From: Mycolicibacterium mucogenicum DSM 44124
GTDB taxonomy: Bacteria; Actinomycetota; Actinomycetes; Mycobacteriales; Mycobacteriaceae
Reading direction: 5' to 3'
DNA: 64,000 nucleotides
NCBI RefSeq assembly: GCF_005670685.2
Contig: NZ_CP062008.1
Coordinates: 2,790,001-2,854,000 of the forward strand
Made by a program: the position numbers and the translations under genes. Each line of letters starts with the position of its first letter. Positions within the stretch are counted from its first letter, which is position 1. Of the stretch, positions 1 to 11,713 are shown one piece after another. The notes beneath the pieces were generated by a model. It was not told the DNA's origin, did no database searches, and worked only from the letters and a program-made list of their open reading frames with translations.

Positions 1-2
1 GC

Positions 3-47
3 TCGATCATCTACGCCGACGGTGGCGCCAGCACCCAGCTGCTGTGA
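3..47 (+). CDS. inhA: InhA enoyl-ACP reductase, C-terminal end only (partial)
   Basis: Only the last 14 codons and the TGA are present. They read [14 protein letters not shown], which closely matches the C-terminus I recall for mycobacterial InhA ([13 protein letters not shown]), the NADH-dependent enoyl-ACP reductase of the FAS-II mycolic-acid pathway. hemH begins 31 bases downstream on the same strand, the standard mycobacterial order fabG1-inhA-hemH, so the genes are probably co-transcribed. The identification rests on a short tail plus the neighbour, but both agree. Confidence 0.85.
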   Translation, partial: SIIYADGGASTQLL

Positions 48-78
48 TGAGCGCTTGCGCGAAGAACCAACAGCGCTG

Positions 79-1092
79 ATGGATTTCGACGCACTGCTGC
101 TGCTGTCGTTCGGCGGGCCCGACGGGCCCGCCGACGTCCGGCCGTTCCTGGAGAACGTGACGCGGGGACGTGGGGTGCCGCCGGAGCGCCTCGACGCCGT
201 CGCCGAGCACTACATGCACTTCGGGGGCGCGTCGCCGATCAACGCCATCAACCGGGCGCTGATGTCGGAGCTCGAGGCGGCGATGCCGCAGCTGCCGGTG
301 TACTTCGGGAACCGGAACTGGGACCCGTACATCGAAGACACGGTTACCGCCATGCGGGACAACGGGATTCGTCGCGCGGCAGTGTTCACGACGTCCGCCT
401 GGGGCGGGTACTCCAGCTGCCGGCAGTACATCGAGGACATCGCGCGCGGCCGGGTCGCGGCGGGCCCGCAGGCGCCCGAGCTGGTGAAGCTGCGCCAGTA
501 CTTCGACCATCCGCTGTTCGTCGAGATGTTCGCCGAGGCCATCGGCGAAGCCGCCGCCCAGCTGCCCGCCGACCTGCGTGACGCGGCCCGCCTCGTGTTC
601 ACCGCGCACTCGATTCCGGTCCGGGTCGACGAGCGCGACGGACCACGGCTCTACAGCCGTCAGGTCGGCTACGCCAGCCGGCTGGTCGCCGCGGCCGCCG
701 GCTACGACGAGTACGACCAGGTCTGGCAGTCGCGGTCCGGGCCGCCCCAAATCCCTTGGCTGGAACCGGATATCGGTGACCACCTGGCGGCGCTCGCGGC
801 CGCCGGCACCAAGGCCGTCATCGTCTGCCCCATCGGGTTCGTCGCCGATCACATCGAGGTGGTGTGGGACCTCGACAACGAGCTCGCCGAGCAGGCGGCC
901 GAGGCCGGAATCACGTTGGTGCGCACCACGACTCCCAACGCCGACCCGCGGTTCGCGCGGCTGGCCGCGTCGTTGGTCGACGAACTGCGCACGGGTGCGC
1001 CGCCGGCGCGGGTCGAGGGCCCGGACCCGGTGCCCGGGCACGGCTGCAGCATCAACGGGGTGTCCTGCCTGCCGGGCTGCTGCGGCGACTGA
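79..1092 (+). CDS. hemH: Ferrochelatase HemH
   Basis: Ferrochelatase inserts ferrous iron into a porphyrin in the last steps of haem synthesis; in actinobacteria the substrate is coproporphyrin III. The 337-residue protein (start [13 protein letters not shown]) follows mycobacterial HemH throughout: [16 protein letters not shown], the catalytic-His motif [16 protein letters not shown] and [14 protein letters not shown]. The tail carries Cys323, Cys330, Cys334 and Cys335, the region that binds a [2Fe-2S] cluster in mycobacterial enzymes. The ATG at 79 is chosen over an in-frame GTG at 22, which lies inside inhA and would add 19 residues unlike the family. Follows inhA, probably in one operon. 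Confidence 0.95.
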   Translation: MDFDALLLLSFGGPDGPADVRPFLENVTRGRGVPPERLDAVAEHYMHFGGASPINAINRALMSELEAAMPQLPVYFGNRNWDPYIEDTVTAMRDNGIRRAAVFTTSAWGGYSSCRQYIEDIARGRVAAGPQAPELVKLRQYFDHPLFVEMFAEAIGEAAAQLPADLRDAARLVFTAHSIPVRVDERDGPRLYSRQVGYASRLVAAAAGYDEYDQVWQSRSGPPQIPWLEPDIGDHLAALAAAGTKAVIVCPIGFVADHIEVVWDLDNELAEQAAEAGITLVRTTTPNADPRFARLAASLVDELRTGAPPARVEGPDPVPGHGCSINGVSCLPGCCGD

Positions 1093-1098
1093 CCGGTC

Positions 1099-1935
1099 CT
1101 ACCGCTCCCAGGCCGAATGCAGGATGGCCGTCACGGCGGCCAGCCGGGCGGAGCGCACGATGTCGGACAGGGGCCGCATGGCCTCCGTCGCGATCTGCAT
1201 CTCCGATGCGCTCTGCAGGCCGATGGGCGCCAGCCCGGCGCTGACCGTGATGATCGCGTCGATGTGGGCCGCGGTCTCGAGCACCCGCACCGCACGGGTG
1301 GGGGCGTGGTCCGGCAGTTTGTGCAGATGCCCGGCCTCGAGCAGCTGTTCGACCATCTCGCGCGGATCCTCGATGTCCGAACCGGGTTCGGCACGCAGGC
1401 GGCCGAGGGCGTCGGCCGCGGACCGGACCGCGTCGCGCAGTCGGTACTCCTCTTCGCCGAGGTCGAAGTGGCCGGCCACGGGAGCGCTGGGCAGCGAGTA
1501 CACCGTCCAGGACAGGGCCTTGACCTCGGCGTCGTCGGTGTCGTCCTCGTATTCGAAATCGGGGACCAACCCGACGGCCTCGCCGTAGTTGGAGGTGATG
1601 ACGACGGCTTCGCCCATGTCGACGGCGTCCTGCTGGAACCGGGTGCCGGGGGTCAGGCCCCGGACATCCCCGGGTACGGGCAGTACCAGGTTCAACGCCG
1701 GCTCCGAGCGGGCAGCTCCGGCCGCGTGCCGCAGCGTCTGCAGCAACGTGACGCCGCCGTAGTTGGTCAGGTCGGGCCACGGCAGGCCCGTGCGGCTGGC
1801 CGCCACGGCGTCGTACGCGGCAATGGAATGTCTTGGCGCCCACGGCGATAGCGCATCCAGGACATCGTCGGGTGCGGCCAGGCCGGCATGCCAGGCATTG
1901 GCCCACACCGTCAGCGAAACACTTGGACACCACAT
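1099..1935 (-). CDS. Conserved mycobacterial hypothetical protein (Rv1486c-like by position)
   Basis: A 278-residue soluble protein with no domain I recognise. It lies convergent to hemH (6 bases apart) and divergent from nfeD, the position of Rv1486c in M. tuberculosis. The N-terminus [14 protein letters not shown] is followed by acidic, alanine-rich sequence; no membrane segment or signal peptide is visible. On the minus strand a TACACT hexamer (1950-1945) sits nine bases before the ATG, so the transcript may be nearly leaderless. Function unknown; its conservation beside hemH says nothing specific about its role. Confidence 0.8.
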   Translation of the reverse strand: MWCPSVSLTVWANAWHAGLAAPDDVLDALSPWAPRHSIAAYDAVAASRTGLPWPDLTNYGGVTLLQTLRHAAGAARSEPALNLVLPVPGDVRGLTPGTRFQQDAVDMGEAVVITSNYGEAVGLVPDFEYEDDTDDAEVKALSWTVYSLPSAPVAGHFDLGEEEYRLRDAVRSAADALGRLRAEPGSDIEDPREMVEQLLEAGHLHKLPDHAPTRAVRVLETAAHIDAIITVSAGLAPIGLQSASEMQIATEAMRPLSDIVRSARLAAVTAILHSAWER

Positions 1936-1982
1936 GATGCACGCAGTGTAAAACGCTCCGGCCGATTAGGCCTGCAAGGCGC

Positions 1983-1988
1983 TACTCT
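1983..1988 (+). promoter_or_regulatory. Candidate -10 hexamer (TACTCT) for nfeD, leaderless start
   Basis: TACTCT fits the mycobacterial TANNNT -10 rule and ends six bases before the nfeD ATG at 1995, so transcription would begin on or next to the start codon. No Shine-Dalgarno sequence is visible. A divergent TACACT at 1950-1945 could serve the gene on the other strand. No good -35 was found. Confidence 0.45.
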
Positions 1989-1994
1989 GGTCGC

Positions 1995-2426
1995 ATGCCG
2001 GTGCCGTTGCTGTGGCTCATCGTGGCGATCGGGCTTGCCGGTGCCGAAGCGCTGACCGGTGACATGTTCCTGCTCATGCTGTCCGGCGGTGCCCTGGCGA
2101 CCGCAGGTCTGAGCTGGGCCACCGACTGGCCCATCTGGGCCGACGGCCTCTCCTTCCTCATCGTGTCGGTGCTGTTGCTGGTCCTGGTGCGGCCGGCGCT
2201 GCGCAAGCGGCTGGGTGCCGCGGGCCTGCCCGAACCGGTGAAGGCCTTGGAAGGCAAGTCGGCGCTGGTGCTGGAACGGGTGACCCGCCATGAAGGGCAG
2301 GTAAAACTCGACGGCGAAATCTGGACGGCGCGCCCGATGGCCGACGACGATGTCTTCGAGCCCGGCGATCACGTAACCGTGATGCGGATCGACGGTGCGA
2401 CCGCGGTGGTCTTCCGGGCCATCTGA
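1995..2426 (+). CDS. NfeD-like membrane protein
   Basis: A 143-residue short-form NfeD protein (Rv1487-like). Two or three hydrophobic helices fill roughly residues 3-65 (PLLWLIVAIGLAGAEAL, then FLIVSVLLLVLVRPAL), followed by an OB-fold C-terminal domain containing GKSALVLERVTRHEGQVKLD and FEPGDHVTVMRIDG. Short NfeD proteins are known to pair with SPFH/flotillin-type proteins, and the next gene, 18 bases downstream on the same strand, is one. The pair probably organises membrane microdomains or assists membrane protein quality control. The serine-protease domain of long NfeD proteins is absent. Confidence 0.88.
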   Translation: MPVPLLWLIVAIGLAGAEALTGDMFLLMLSGGALATAGLSWATDWPIWADGLSFLIVSVLLLVLVRPALRKRLGAAGLPEPVKALEGKSALVLERVTRHEGQVKLDGEIWTARPMADDDVFEPGDHVTVMRIDGATAVVFRAI

Positions 2427-2444
2427 ACGCAAGGGGAGCTGAAA

Positions 2445-3650
2445 TTGACTGGTGCACTTGTCCTTCTGCTGATCCTGGTGGCGTTTGCCATCGTGGTGGT
2501 GGTCAAATCGGTGGCGCTCATCCCGCAGGCCGAGGCAGCGGTCATCGAGCGGCTGGGCCGCTACAGCAAGACCGTCTCGGGCCAGCTGACGCTGCTGCTG
2601 CCGTTCATCGACAAGATCCGGGCCCGGGTGGATCTGCGTGAGCGGGTGGTGTCGTTCCCGCCGCAGCCCGTCATCACCGAGGACAACCTGACGGTCAACA
2701 TCGACACCGTCGTCTACTTCCAGGTGACCAGCCCGCAGGCCGCGGTGTACCAGATCAGCAACTACATCGTCGGCGTCGAACAGCTGACCACGACGACGCT
2801 GCGCAACGTCGTCGGCGGCATGACGCTGGAGCAGACGCTGACCTCACGTGACCAGATCAACGCCCAGCTGCGCGGCGTGCTCGACGAGGCCACCGGCCGG
2901 TGGGGCCTGCGCGTCGCGCGTGTCGAGCTGCGCAGCATCGATCCGCCGCCGTCGATCCAGGACTCGATGGAGAAGCAGATGCGCGCCGACCGCGAGAAGC
3001 GCGCCATGATCCTGACCGCCGAGGGCGCCCGGGAGGCGTCCATCAAGCAGGCGGAAGGGCAGAAGCAGTCGCAGATTCTGGCGGCCGAGGGCGCCAAGCA
3101 GGCGGCGATCCTGGCCGCCGAGGCAGACCGGCAGTCGCGCATCCTGCGCGCGCAGGGTGAGCGGGCCGCCCAGTACCTGAACGCCCAGGGCCAGGCCAAG
3201 GCCATCGAGAAGACGTTCGCGGCCATCAAGGCCGGCCGGCCGACGCCCGAGCTGCTGGCCTACCAGTACCTGCAGACGCTGCCGCAGATGGCCAAGGGTG
3301 AGGCCAACAAGGTGTGGGTGGTGCCCAGCGACTTCGGTTCGGCGCTACAGGGTTTCACCAAGCTGCTCGGGGCACCGGGGGAGGACGGGGTGTTCCGCTA
3401 CACGCCGTCGCCGGTCGACGAGGCCCCCGCCAAGGATGACGACGACGAGGTCGCCGACTGGTTCAACACCCAGACCGATCCGGCCATCGCGCAGGCCGTG
3501 GCCAAGGCCGAGGCCGAGGCCCGCACGCCGGTGCAGCAGCCCGGCTACGGCGCACCGTCGTTGCCCGTGCCGCCGGCACCCCCGACGCAGCCGCTCGAGC
3601 CGCGTCCGTTCCCGGAGATCGACCCGCCCGCCGGACAACACTCGAGGTGA
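2445..3650 (+). CDS. SPFH/band-7 (stomatin-like) membrane protein
   Basis: A 401-residue prohibitin/stomatin-type scaffold protein (Rv1488-like). It has one N-terminal membrane helix (about residues 4-25), then an SPFH domain (about 25-200: VIERLGRYSKTVSGQLTLLLP, ITEDNLTVNIDTVVYFQV), an Ala/Glu/Lys/Gln-rich coiled coil (about 200-265, repeats such as AAEGAKQAAILAAEADRQS) and an acidic, then proline-rich C-terminal tail. The TTG start at 2445 is supported by an AAGGGGAG ribosome site at 2431-2438; no better upstream codon exists after the nfeD stop. Forms an operon with nfeD and probably with the small membrane protein that follows. Confidence 0.9.
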   Translation: MTGALVLLLILVAFAIVVVVKSVALIPQAEAAVIERLGRYSKTVSGQLTLLLPFIDKIRARVDLRERVVSFPPQPVITEDNLTVNIDTVVYFQVTSPQAAVYQISNYIVGVEQLTTTTLRNVVGGMTLEQTLTSRDQINAQLRGVLDEATGRWGLRVARVELRSIDPPPSIQDSMEKQMRADREKRAMILTAEGAREASIKQAEGQKQSQILAAEGAKQAAILAAEADRQSRILRAQGERAAQYLNAQGQAKAIEKTFAAIKAGRPTPELLAYQYLQTLPQMAKGEANKVWVVPSDFGSALQGFTKLLGAPGEDGVFRYTPSPVDEAPAKDDDDEVADWFNTQTDPAIAQAVAKAEAEARTPVQQPGYGAPSLPVPPAPPTQPLEPRPFPEIDPPAGQHSR

Positions 3651-3652
3651 CC

Positions 3653-4015
3653 ATGAGCTGGTTGACGTCCCGCAGCACCTACACCGCGTTGGGGCTCCTG
3701 ATGGCCGGTGACGCGGCGGCGTGTGCCGTCCCCGTTGCCCCCATCGAGAAGGCGCTGAACGGCGTGAACTTCCCGCTGGAGTACCGGTGGATCCTCGTCG
3801 GCTCCAAAGCCGCGGCCGCCGTGGGTCTGCTTGCCGGACAACGCAATTCGGCCCTGGCCCGGCTGACCACCGCCATGCTGGCGCTGTACTTCACGCTGGC
3901 CGTCGGCGCGCACGTCAGGGCCCACGACAAGCCGGTGAACGCCGCGCCGGCGGTGCTGTTCCTGGCGCTGTTCACCGCGATGACGGCGAAGGGGCTGCCC
4001 GAGCGGGAGTCCTAG
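3653..4015 (+). CDS. Small DoxX-like membrane protein
   Basis: A 120-residue membrane protein (Rv1489-like by position) with about four hydrophobic segments: TALGLLMAGDAAACAVPV, ILVGSKAAAAVGLLAG, LARLTTAMLALYFTLAVGAHV and APAVLFLALFTAMTA. Length and helix layout resemble the DoxX-like family; no catalytic function can be assigned. The ATG at 3653 is three bases after the SPFH stop; a GTG at 3647 overlapping that stop is an alternative adding two residues. Probably the third gene of the nfeD operon. Its stop directly abuts the convergent TVP38-type gene at 4016. Confidence 0.75.
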   Translation: MSWLTSRSTYTALGLLMAGDAAACAVPVAPIEKALNGVNFPLEYRWILVGSKAAAAVGLLAGQRNSALARLTTAMLALYFTLAVGAHVRAHDKPVNAAPAVLFLALFTAMTAKGLPERES

Positions 4016-4768
4016 TCAGCTGTGCGCGTCGACCGGGTGCTGCGCGGCGTGGGCCCGGCGGTGCAGCCGGATCTCGTAGATCAGCCCGCAGATGCCGATG
4101 GTCGCGGTGCAGGCCGACACGACCAGCAGCGACGGGCGGATCTGACCGGTGAGGGCGTCGCCGAGGATGACGACGGCCGCGGTGCCGGGCAGCAGTCCGA
4201 AGAACGTCGCGAACGCGTACGGCACCACCCGGACCGATGACGCCCCGGCGGCGTAGTTGAGCACGGAGAACGGCACCGCCGGGATCATGCGCATCGACAG
4301 GATCGCCGCCCAGCCACGTTCCTTGAGCCGGGCGTCGAGGCTGTCGATGTGCTTGTGCGACAGCTTGCTCAACTGCCAGCCCAACACCCGGACGAGCCAG
4401 AGCGCGATCAATGCGCTCAGTGTGCTGGCGATGACGGCCAGTGTGACGCCGAGGGCGGAACCGAACAGGAGTCCTGCGGCGAGGGTGAACGCGGTACGCG
4501 GGAACGGCAGCACCGTGACCAGCGTGTGCGCGACCAGGAACGCCAACGGGAACCAGGGGCCGGCCGCGGCGGCCCAGTCGCGCATCTGCACCGCGCTGGG
4601 CAACGGCACCCAGATGGCGATTGCGACAAGAATCACAATTGCTGCCCCGATGCCGACGGCCCGGCGCAGCGGCATCTGAGCCGCAGTGGCTTGCACTGCA
4701 GACAGGACCGTGCGCAGCGCGCTGACAACGGAGTTCACGTGTTCCAAGGGTACGGGGCCATCGCCCAT
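4016..4768 (-). CDS. TVP38/TMEM64 (DedA-superfamily) membrane protein
   Basis: A 250-residue polytopic membrane protein of the VTT/TVP38 family (Rv1491c-like). Hydrophobic helices occur at about residues 35-53 and through the core; the family signature region reads PFPRTAFTLAAGLLFGSALG followed by RMIPAVPFSVLNYAAGAS. DedA-superfamily proteins are linked to lipid scrambling or transport and membrane-potential homeostasis. The open frame extends to 4930, but the ATG at 4768 gives the usual family length (about 250) and leaves room for promoters before the divergent mutA; a GTG at 4738 is another option. Confidence 0.85.
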   Translation of the reverse strand: MGDGPVPLEHVNSVVSALRTVLSAVQATAAQMPLRRAVGIGAAIVILVAIAIWVPLPSAVQMRDWAAAAGPWFPLAFLVAHTLVTVLPFPRTAFTLAAGLLFGSALGVTLAVIASTLSALIALWLVRVLGWQLSKLSHKHIDSLDARLKERGWAAILSMRMIPAVPFSVLNYAAGASSVRVVPYAFATFFGLLPGTAAVVILGDALTGQIRPSLLVVSACTATIGICGLIYEIRLHRRAHAAQHPVDAHS

Positions 4769-4962
4769 CGCCGACGTCCGGCGGGTGTCCGACCGATGGG
4801 CCGCGGCACTGGCCACAACCGGCACCGACGAGGCGGCCAGCCGGTGCGCCGTAGAGCTACTGGGTAGTAGCGACCTGCGTGATTTAGCCTGAAAGTCAGG
4901 TGTGATAGGCATTTCTGCATGCAGTGCCATATGTCCGATGGCCGAAAGATTGGGAGTCGCCG

Positions 4963-6833
4963 GTGACTGTCGACGTGTCCACTGTTCGGGACCGCTACGC
5001 GCGGTGGCAGACGAACGTCGCCGGTGTGCTCGCCAAGAGCACGCGCAAGGCTGTCGAGGATCTGCCGGCCGATCCCGAGCGGTTGCTCGATTCGCCCACG
5101 TACGACGGCTTCCCGGTCCGTCCCCTGTACACCAGCCTGGACGGCCTGGCCGAGCCCGCGCTGCCCGGACACTGGCCGTTCACCCGCGGCGGTGACGCCC
5201 ACCGCGACGTGCTCGCCGGCTGGAAGGTGGCCGAGTCCTTCCCGATCGCGAGCGATGCTGACGTCGCCACGGTCAACGGTGCCATCCTGCTCGCCCTGAC
5301 CGACGGCACGAGCGCGCTCGAGGTCCGGGTCGGTTCGGGCGGCGTGCCCGTCGACCAGCTCGACCGCGTGTTCGAGGGCGTCTTCCTGGATCTGGTTCCG
5401 GTGCTCCTGGATGCCGGTGCCGATCTGGCGGGTGCCGCCGATCAGCTGCTGACGCTGGTCAAGCCGTTCGACGCCGACCAGCGTGCCCGGCTGTCGATCG
5501 ACCTGGGCGCCGACCCGCTGACCGCGCCGCTGTCCGGCCGCACCGCGGCGACCGAGGCCGACGTCGTCGCCACCGCCGCGAAACTGACCGACTACGACGG
5601 GGGAGTGCGGGCCGTCACGGTCGACGCCGCCGCGCTGCACAACCTCGGCGCGAGTGCCTCGCTGGAGCTGGCGGGTGCCATCGCCGCCGGTGTCGCGTAC
5701 CTGCGTCTGCTCACCGAGAGCGGACTGTCGGCCGCCGACGCGCTGCGGCAGCTCAGCTTCCGCTACGCCGCCGACGACGACCAGTTCGCCACCATCGCCA
5801 AACTCCGTGCGGCACGCCAGCTTTGGGCCCGTGTGGCCGAGGTCGTCGGTGACCCCGCCGCCGGCGGAGCCGGCAATACAAAAGAAGCCGGTGCGGCAGT
5901 AATTCACGCCGTCACCTCGAAGGCCATGATGTCGCAGCGCGACCCGTGGGTGAACATGTTGCGCACCACCCTCGCGGCGTTCGCCGCCGGCGTGGGCGGC
6001 GCCGACACCGTGCTGGTCGAGACGTTCGACGCCGCCATCGACGGCGGATTACCCGGTACCGCAGTCACTTTCAGCCGCCGCATGGCACGCAACACGCAGC
6101 TGCTGCTGCTCGAGGAGTCGCACCTGGGCCGCGTCGTCGACCCGTCGGGCGGCTCGTGGTTCGTCGAGGACCTCACTGATCAGCTGGCGCAGCAGGCCTG
6201 GGCGAAGTTCCAGGAGCTGGAGTCGCTGGGCGGTTTCGTCGCCGCCCGTGATCACCTGAGTGCTCAGATCGCCGAGGTCGCGGCCCGTCGTGCCGACGAC
6301 ATCGCGCACCGCCGTACGGCGCTCACCGGTGTGAACGAGTTCCCGAACCTCGCGGAAACCCCGCTCGCGCAGACGGATTCGTTCCCCGGCGTGGTGCGCT
6401 ACGCCGCGGCTTTCGAGGCGCTGCGCAACCGCTCCGACGCGTACCTGGCCAAGACCGGCAAGCGCCCGCAGGCCGTGCTGCTGCCCGTCGGCCCGCTCGC
6501 CGAGCACAACATCCGCACCACGTTCGCCGCGAACCTGCTGGCTTCCGGTGGCATCGAGGCCGTCAACCCCGGCACCGTCGACGCAGCGGGTGTCGCGGCC
6601 GCTGCCGCGGGCCAGGTGGCCGCGGTGGTCTGTGGCACCGACGCCCGGTACGCCGAGGAGGCCAGCGATGTCGTCAAGGCCGCCCGCGCGGCCGGCGTCG
6701 CGCACGTCTACCTCGCCGGGCCGGAGAAGGCCGTTGAAAACACAGTGGATGCGTCCGCTCGACCGGACGAATACCTGACCATGAAAATCGATGCCGTCGA
6801 AGCGCTTTCGACCCTGCTCACCCGATTGGGGGC

Positions 6834-6837
<4 letters not shown>
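4963..6837 (+). CDS. mutA: Methylmalonyl-CoA mutase small (beta) subunit
   Basis: The 624-residue small subunit of the adenosylcobalamin-dependent enzyme interconverting methylmalonyl-CoA and succinyl-CoA. The mutase barrel is clear ([53 protein letters not shown]). The C-terminal cobalamin-type domain lacks the B12-ligating DxHxxG motif, normal for the non-catalytic subunit. The GTG at 4963 is chosen because GGGAG lies at 4952-4956; an in-frame start at 4924 would precede that site. mutB overlaps by four bases, so the subunits are translationally coupled. In mycobacteria this reaction detoxifies propionate and supplies methylmalonyl-CoA for methyl-branched lipids, such as the PKS product encoded about 6 kb downstream. 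Confidence 0.93.
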
Positions 6838-9089
<2,252 letters not shown>

Positions 9090-9099
9090 GGTGGCGGGC

Positions 9100-10074
9100 A
9101 TGACGACCCCGGTTCCTGAACTCGCAGCCAGGATCCGGGCCGGCGATCGAGCGGCGCTGTCACGTGCCATCACGCTGGTCGAGTCCACCCGGGCCGACCA
9201 TCGTGATGCCGCGCAGCAGTTGCTGCTCGAGCTGACCCCAGAAGCCGGCAGCGCGCTGCACGTCGGCATCACCGGCGTCCCCGGCGTCGGCAAGTCGACG
9301 ACGATCGAAGCGCTCGGCATGCACCTCATCGGGCGGGGCCACCGCGTCGCAGTGCTGGCCGTCGACCCGTCGTCGACCCGTACCGGTGGTTCGATCCTCG
9401 GCGACAAGACCCGGATGGCGCAGCTGGCCGTGCAGCCGGAGGCCTACATCCGGCCGTCACCGACGTCGGGCACGCTCGGCGGGGTCGCCAAGGCCACCCG
9501 CGAGACCATCGTGCTGCTGGAGGCGGCCGGCTACGACGTGGTCCTGGTCGAGACCGTCGGCGTCGGCCAGTCGGAGGTGACGGTGGCCAACATGGTCGAC
9601 ACCTTCGTCTTCCTGACGCTGGCCCGCACCGGTGACCAGTTGCAGGGAATCAAGAAGGGCGTGCTGGAGCTCGCCGACGTCATCGTCGTCAACAAGGCCG
9701 ACGGCGAGCACGCCATCGAAGCCAAGGCCGCGGCGCGGGAACTGTCCGGGGCGATCCGGTTGATCTATCCGCGCGACACGCTGTGGCGGCCCCCGGTGCT
9801 GACCATGAGCGCGCTGACCGGCGACGGTCTGGCCGCGATGTGGGACACCGTGCTCAAACATCGTGAAACCCTCAGCGCGGCAGGCGAATTCGAGGCCCGG
9901 CGGCGCGCCCAGCAGGTCGACTGGACCTGGACGATGGTGCGGGACACGGTCCTGGACCGGGTGCTGTCGAATCCTGCCGTCAAGGCCAATCGCGACGAGG
10001 TGGAACGTCAGGTGCGCGAGGGTGAGCTGACGCCGGCGTTGGCCGCGCAGCGCATCATCGACCTCGCGAACTGA
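9100..10074 (+). CDS. meaB: MeaB, G-protein chaperone of methylmalonyl-CoA mutase
   Basis: A 324-residue SIMIBI-class GTPase that gates cofactor loading and protects MutAB from inactivation. Visible motifs: P-loop GVPGVGKST, switch region VDPSSTRTGGSILGDKTRM, RPSPTSGTLGGV, ETVGVGQSE and the guanine-specificity motif NKAD. The ATG at 9100 is preferred over an in-frame GTG at 9091 because AGGTGG (9089-9094) then acts as ribosome site at normal spacing. Last gene of the mut operon. Confidence 0.95.
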   Translation: MTTPVPELAARIRAGDRAALSRAITLVESTRADHRDAAQQLLLELTPEAGSALHVGITGVPGVGKSTTIEALGMHLIGRGHRVAVLAVDPSSTRTGGSILGDKTRMAQLAVQPEAYIRPSPTSGTLGGVAKATRETIVLLEAAGYDVVLVETVGVGQSEVTVANMVDTFVFLTLARTGDQLQGIKKGVLELADVIVVNKADGEHAIEAKAAARELSGAIRLIYPRDTLWRPPVLTMSALTGDGLAAMWDTVLKHRETLSAAGEFEARRRAQQVDWTWTMVRDTVLDRVLSNPAVKANRDEVERQVREGELTPALAAQRIIDLAN

Positions 10075-10420
10075 CCGGCCCGAGATTGCCGGCAGGTTGG
10101 CCGGCGCAATAGGGGAACCGGCCCGGCGGGTATTCCGGCTAGGCGCTGGCGAAACCAATTTCGGGACGGTGCCGCGGCGTGCACGGACTGCGGAAGAAAA
10201 TGCGGTCGCGCGTTCCTGGCTATCTGACTGTTTCCTCGGGCATGCACGCTGACCTCTGAACTCGCCGGCATGACGATGCCTTCGCAAGCGGTTACGCCGG
10301 CGTAAGTGCGATCTTGAAGTGGAAATGCCGGTGGCGCCGAACCTGTGTATCCAGACTTTTTAGCTAACAGATTGATAACGTCGGAGATGATCGGCGGCAG
10401 GCGCACGTCATCATTTGGTA
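10075..10420 (+). other. Intergenic region between meaB and the lipL-like gene
   Basis: 346 bases without a credible gene. The first part is GC-rich with short CCGG-type inverted repeats; the last 80 bases become AT-rich (a TTTTTAGCTAACA stretch near 10357-10369). TAACGT at 10376-10381 fits a -10 hexamer for the downstream gene, but I see no convincing -35 and no strong terminator. Confidence 0.4.
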
Positions 10421-11713
10421 ATGACCAACGCTATTCGCCGGGAGCGCAACGTCGCGCCTCTCCGGTCCGCCGGCGGGCCTCTTCCGCAGGGCGTCCACGG
10501 TGCCGCTGACCCGAGTTTCGCAACGGTGGTGCGGGCCTTTTCCGCCATGTTCCCCAGTCGCTATCTGGGCGGCGGCGCCCTCTCGGTGTACCTCGACGGC
10601 GTTCCCGTCGTCGACGTGTGGACGGGGTGGGCCGACCGGTGGGGCACCCGGCCGTGGGACGCCGACACCGGCGCCATGGTGTTCTCGGCGACCAAGGGGT
10701 TGGCCTCGACCGTCATCCACCGCCTGGCCGACCGGGGCCTGATCGCCTACGACGCGCCCGTGGCCGAGTACTGGCCGGCCTTCGGGGCCAACGGCAAGGC
10801 CGGCGTGACCGTGCGGGAGCTGATGCGGCACCGCGCCGGGCTGTCGCAGCTGAACGGCGCCACGCGCGACGAGCTGATGGACCACCGCCTCATGGAACGG
10901 CGGCTGGCGGCGGCTCCGATGAGCTGGATGAAGGGCCGCCCGGCGTACCACGCCATCACCTACGGCTGGCTGTTGTCGGGCCTGGCCCGCGCGGTGACGG
11001 GTCAGAGCATGCGTGAACTGTTCCGCACCGAGCTGGCGGAGCCGCTCGGCACCGACGGCCTGCATCTCGGCCGCCCGGCCGCGGACGCGCCCACTCAGCC
11101 CGCGCAGATCATCGGCCCGCAGTTCCGCATCCGCAATCCGCTGTTCGACGCGGTGGCGCCGCACGTGGCGAAGTTGCCGTTCTCCGGCGGCTTCGGCTCG
11201 ATGTACTTCACCGGCATGCGGTCGATGGCGCAGGGCGACACGCCGCTGCTCGATTCCGAGATGCCGGGCGCCAACGGCGTGGCCACGGCTCGATCGCTGG
11301 GGCGCGTGTACGGCGCGATGGCCAACGGCGGCCAGATCGACGGCCTGCGCTTCCTGTCCGCGGGCACGGTGGCACAGCTGCGGGGGACCGGCAGCGTCTT
11401 TCCTGATCTGGGCCTCGGCCTGCCCATGGATTTCAACCTCGGATACCACGGCGTGCCGTTCCCCGGTGTCATGCCCGGCTTCGGTCACGTCGGTCTCGGC
11501 GGGTCGCTGGGATGGGCGGATCCGGACCGCGGTCTGGCTTTCGGCTTCGTGCACAACCGCCTGCTGACGCCGCTGATGCTGGCCGATCAGGCCGGTTTCG
11601 TGGCACTCGCGGCAATGGTGCGACACGGCGCGGCGCAGGCGCGCAGCAACGGCTTCTGCCGGGTCACGGAGTTCGGTGCGTCATACGCCGATCCGGCTCC
11701 GGTTGCGGGCTGA
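10421..11713 (+). CDS. lipL: Serine beta-lactamase/penicillin-binding-fold esterase (LipL-like)
   Basis: A 430-residue class C beta-lactamase-family (PF00144-type) hydrolase. The nucleophile motif SxxK is SATK with Ser89 and Lys92; downstream are RHRAGLSQL and an ITYGW region, and near the end GFGHVGLGGSLGWADPD, the usual beta3-strand glycine motif. Such proteins in mycobacteria act as lipases or esterases rather than true beta-lactamases. No signal peptide is evident. It follows meaB, the position of lipL (Rv1497) in M. tuberculosis. The ATG at 10421 is used; a TTG six bases earlier is in frame. Substrate cannot be read from sequence. Confidence 0.85.
   Translation: MTNAIRRERNVAPLRSAGGPLPQGVHGAADPSFATVVRAFSAMFPSRYLGGGALSVYLDGVPVVDVWTGWADRWGTRPWDADTGAMVFSATKGLASTVIHRLADRGLIAYDAPVAEYWPAFGANGKAGVTVRELMRHRAGLSQLNGATRDELMDHRLMERRLAAAPMSWMKGRPAYHAITYGWLLSGLARAVTGQSMRELFRTELAEPLGTDGLHLGRPAADAPTQPAQIIGPQFRIRNPLFDAVAPHVAKLPFSGGFGSMYFTGMRSMAQGDTPLLDSEMPGANGVATARSLGRVYGAMANGGQIDGLRFLSAGTVAQLRGTGSVFPDLGLGLPMDFNLGYHGVPFPGVMPGFGHVGLGGSLGWADPDRGLAFGFVHNRLLTPLMLADQAGFVALAAMVRHGAAQARSNGFCRVTEFGASYADPAPVAG

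Noticed and set aside
10088..10105. GCCGGC/GCCGGC inverted repeat after meaB as a terminator
   Set aside because: Short, self-complementary CCGG runs are expected by chance at this GC content, and no T-tract follows.
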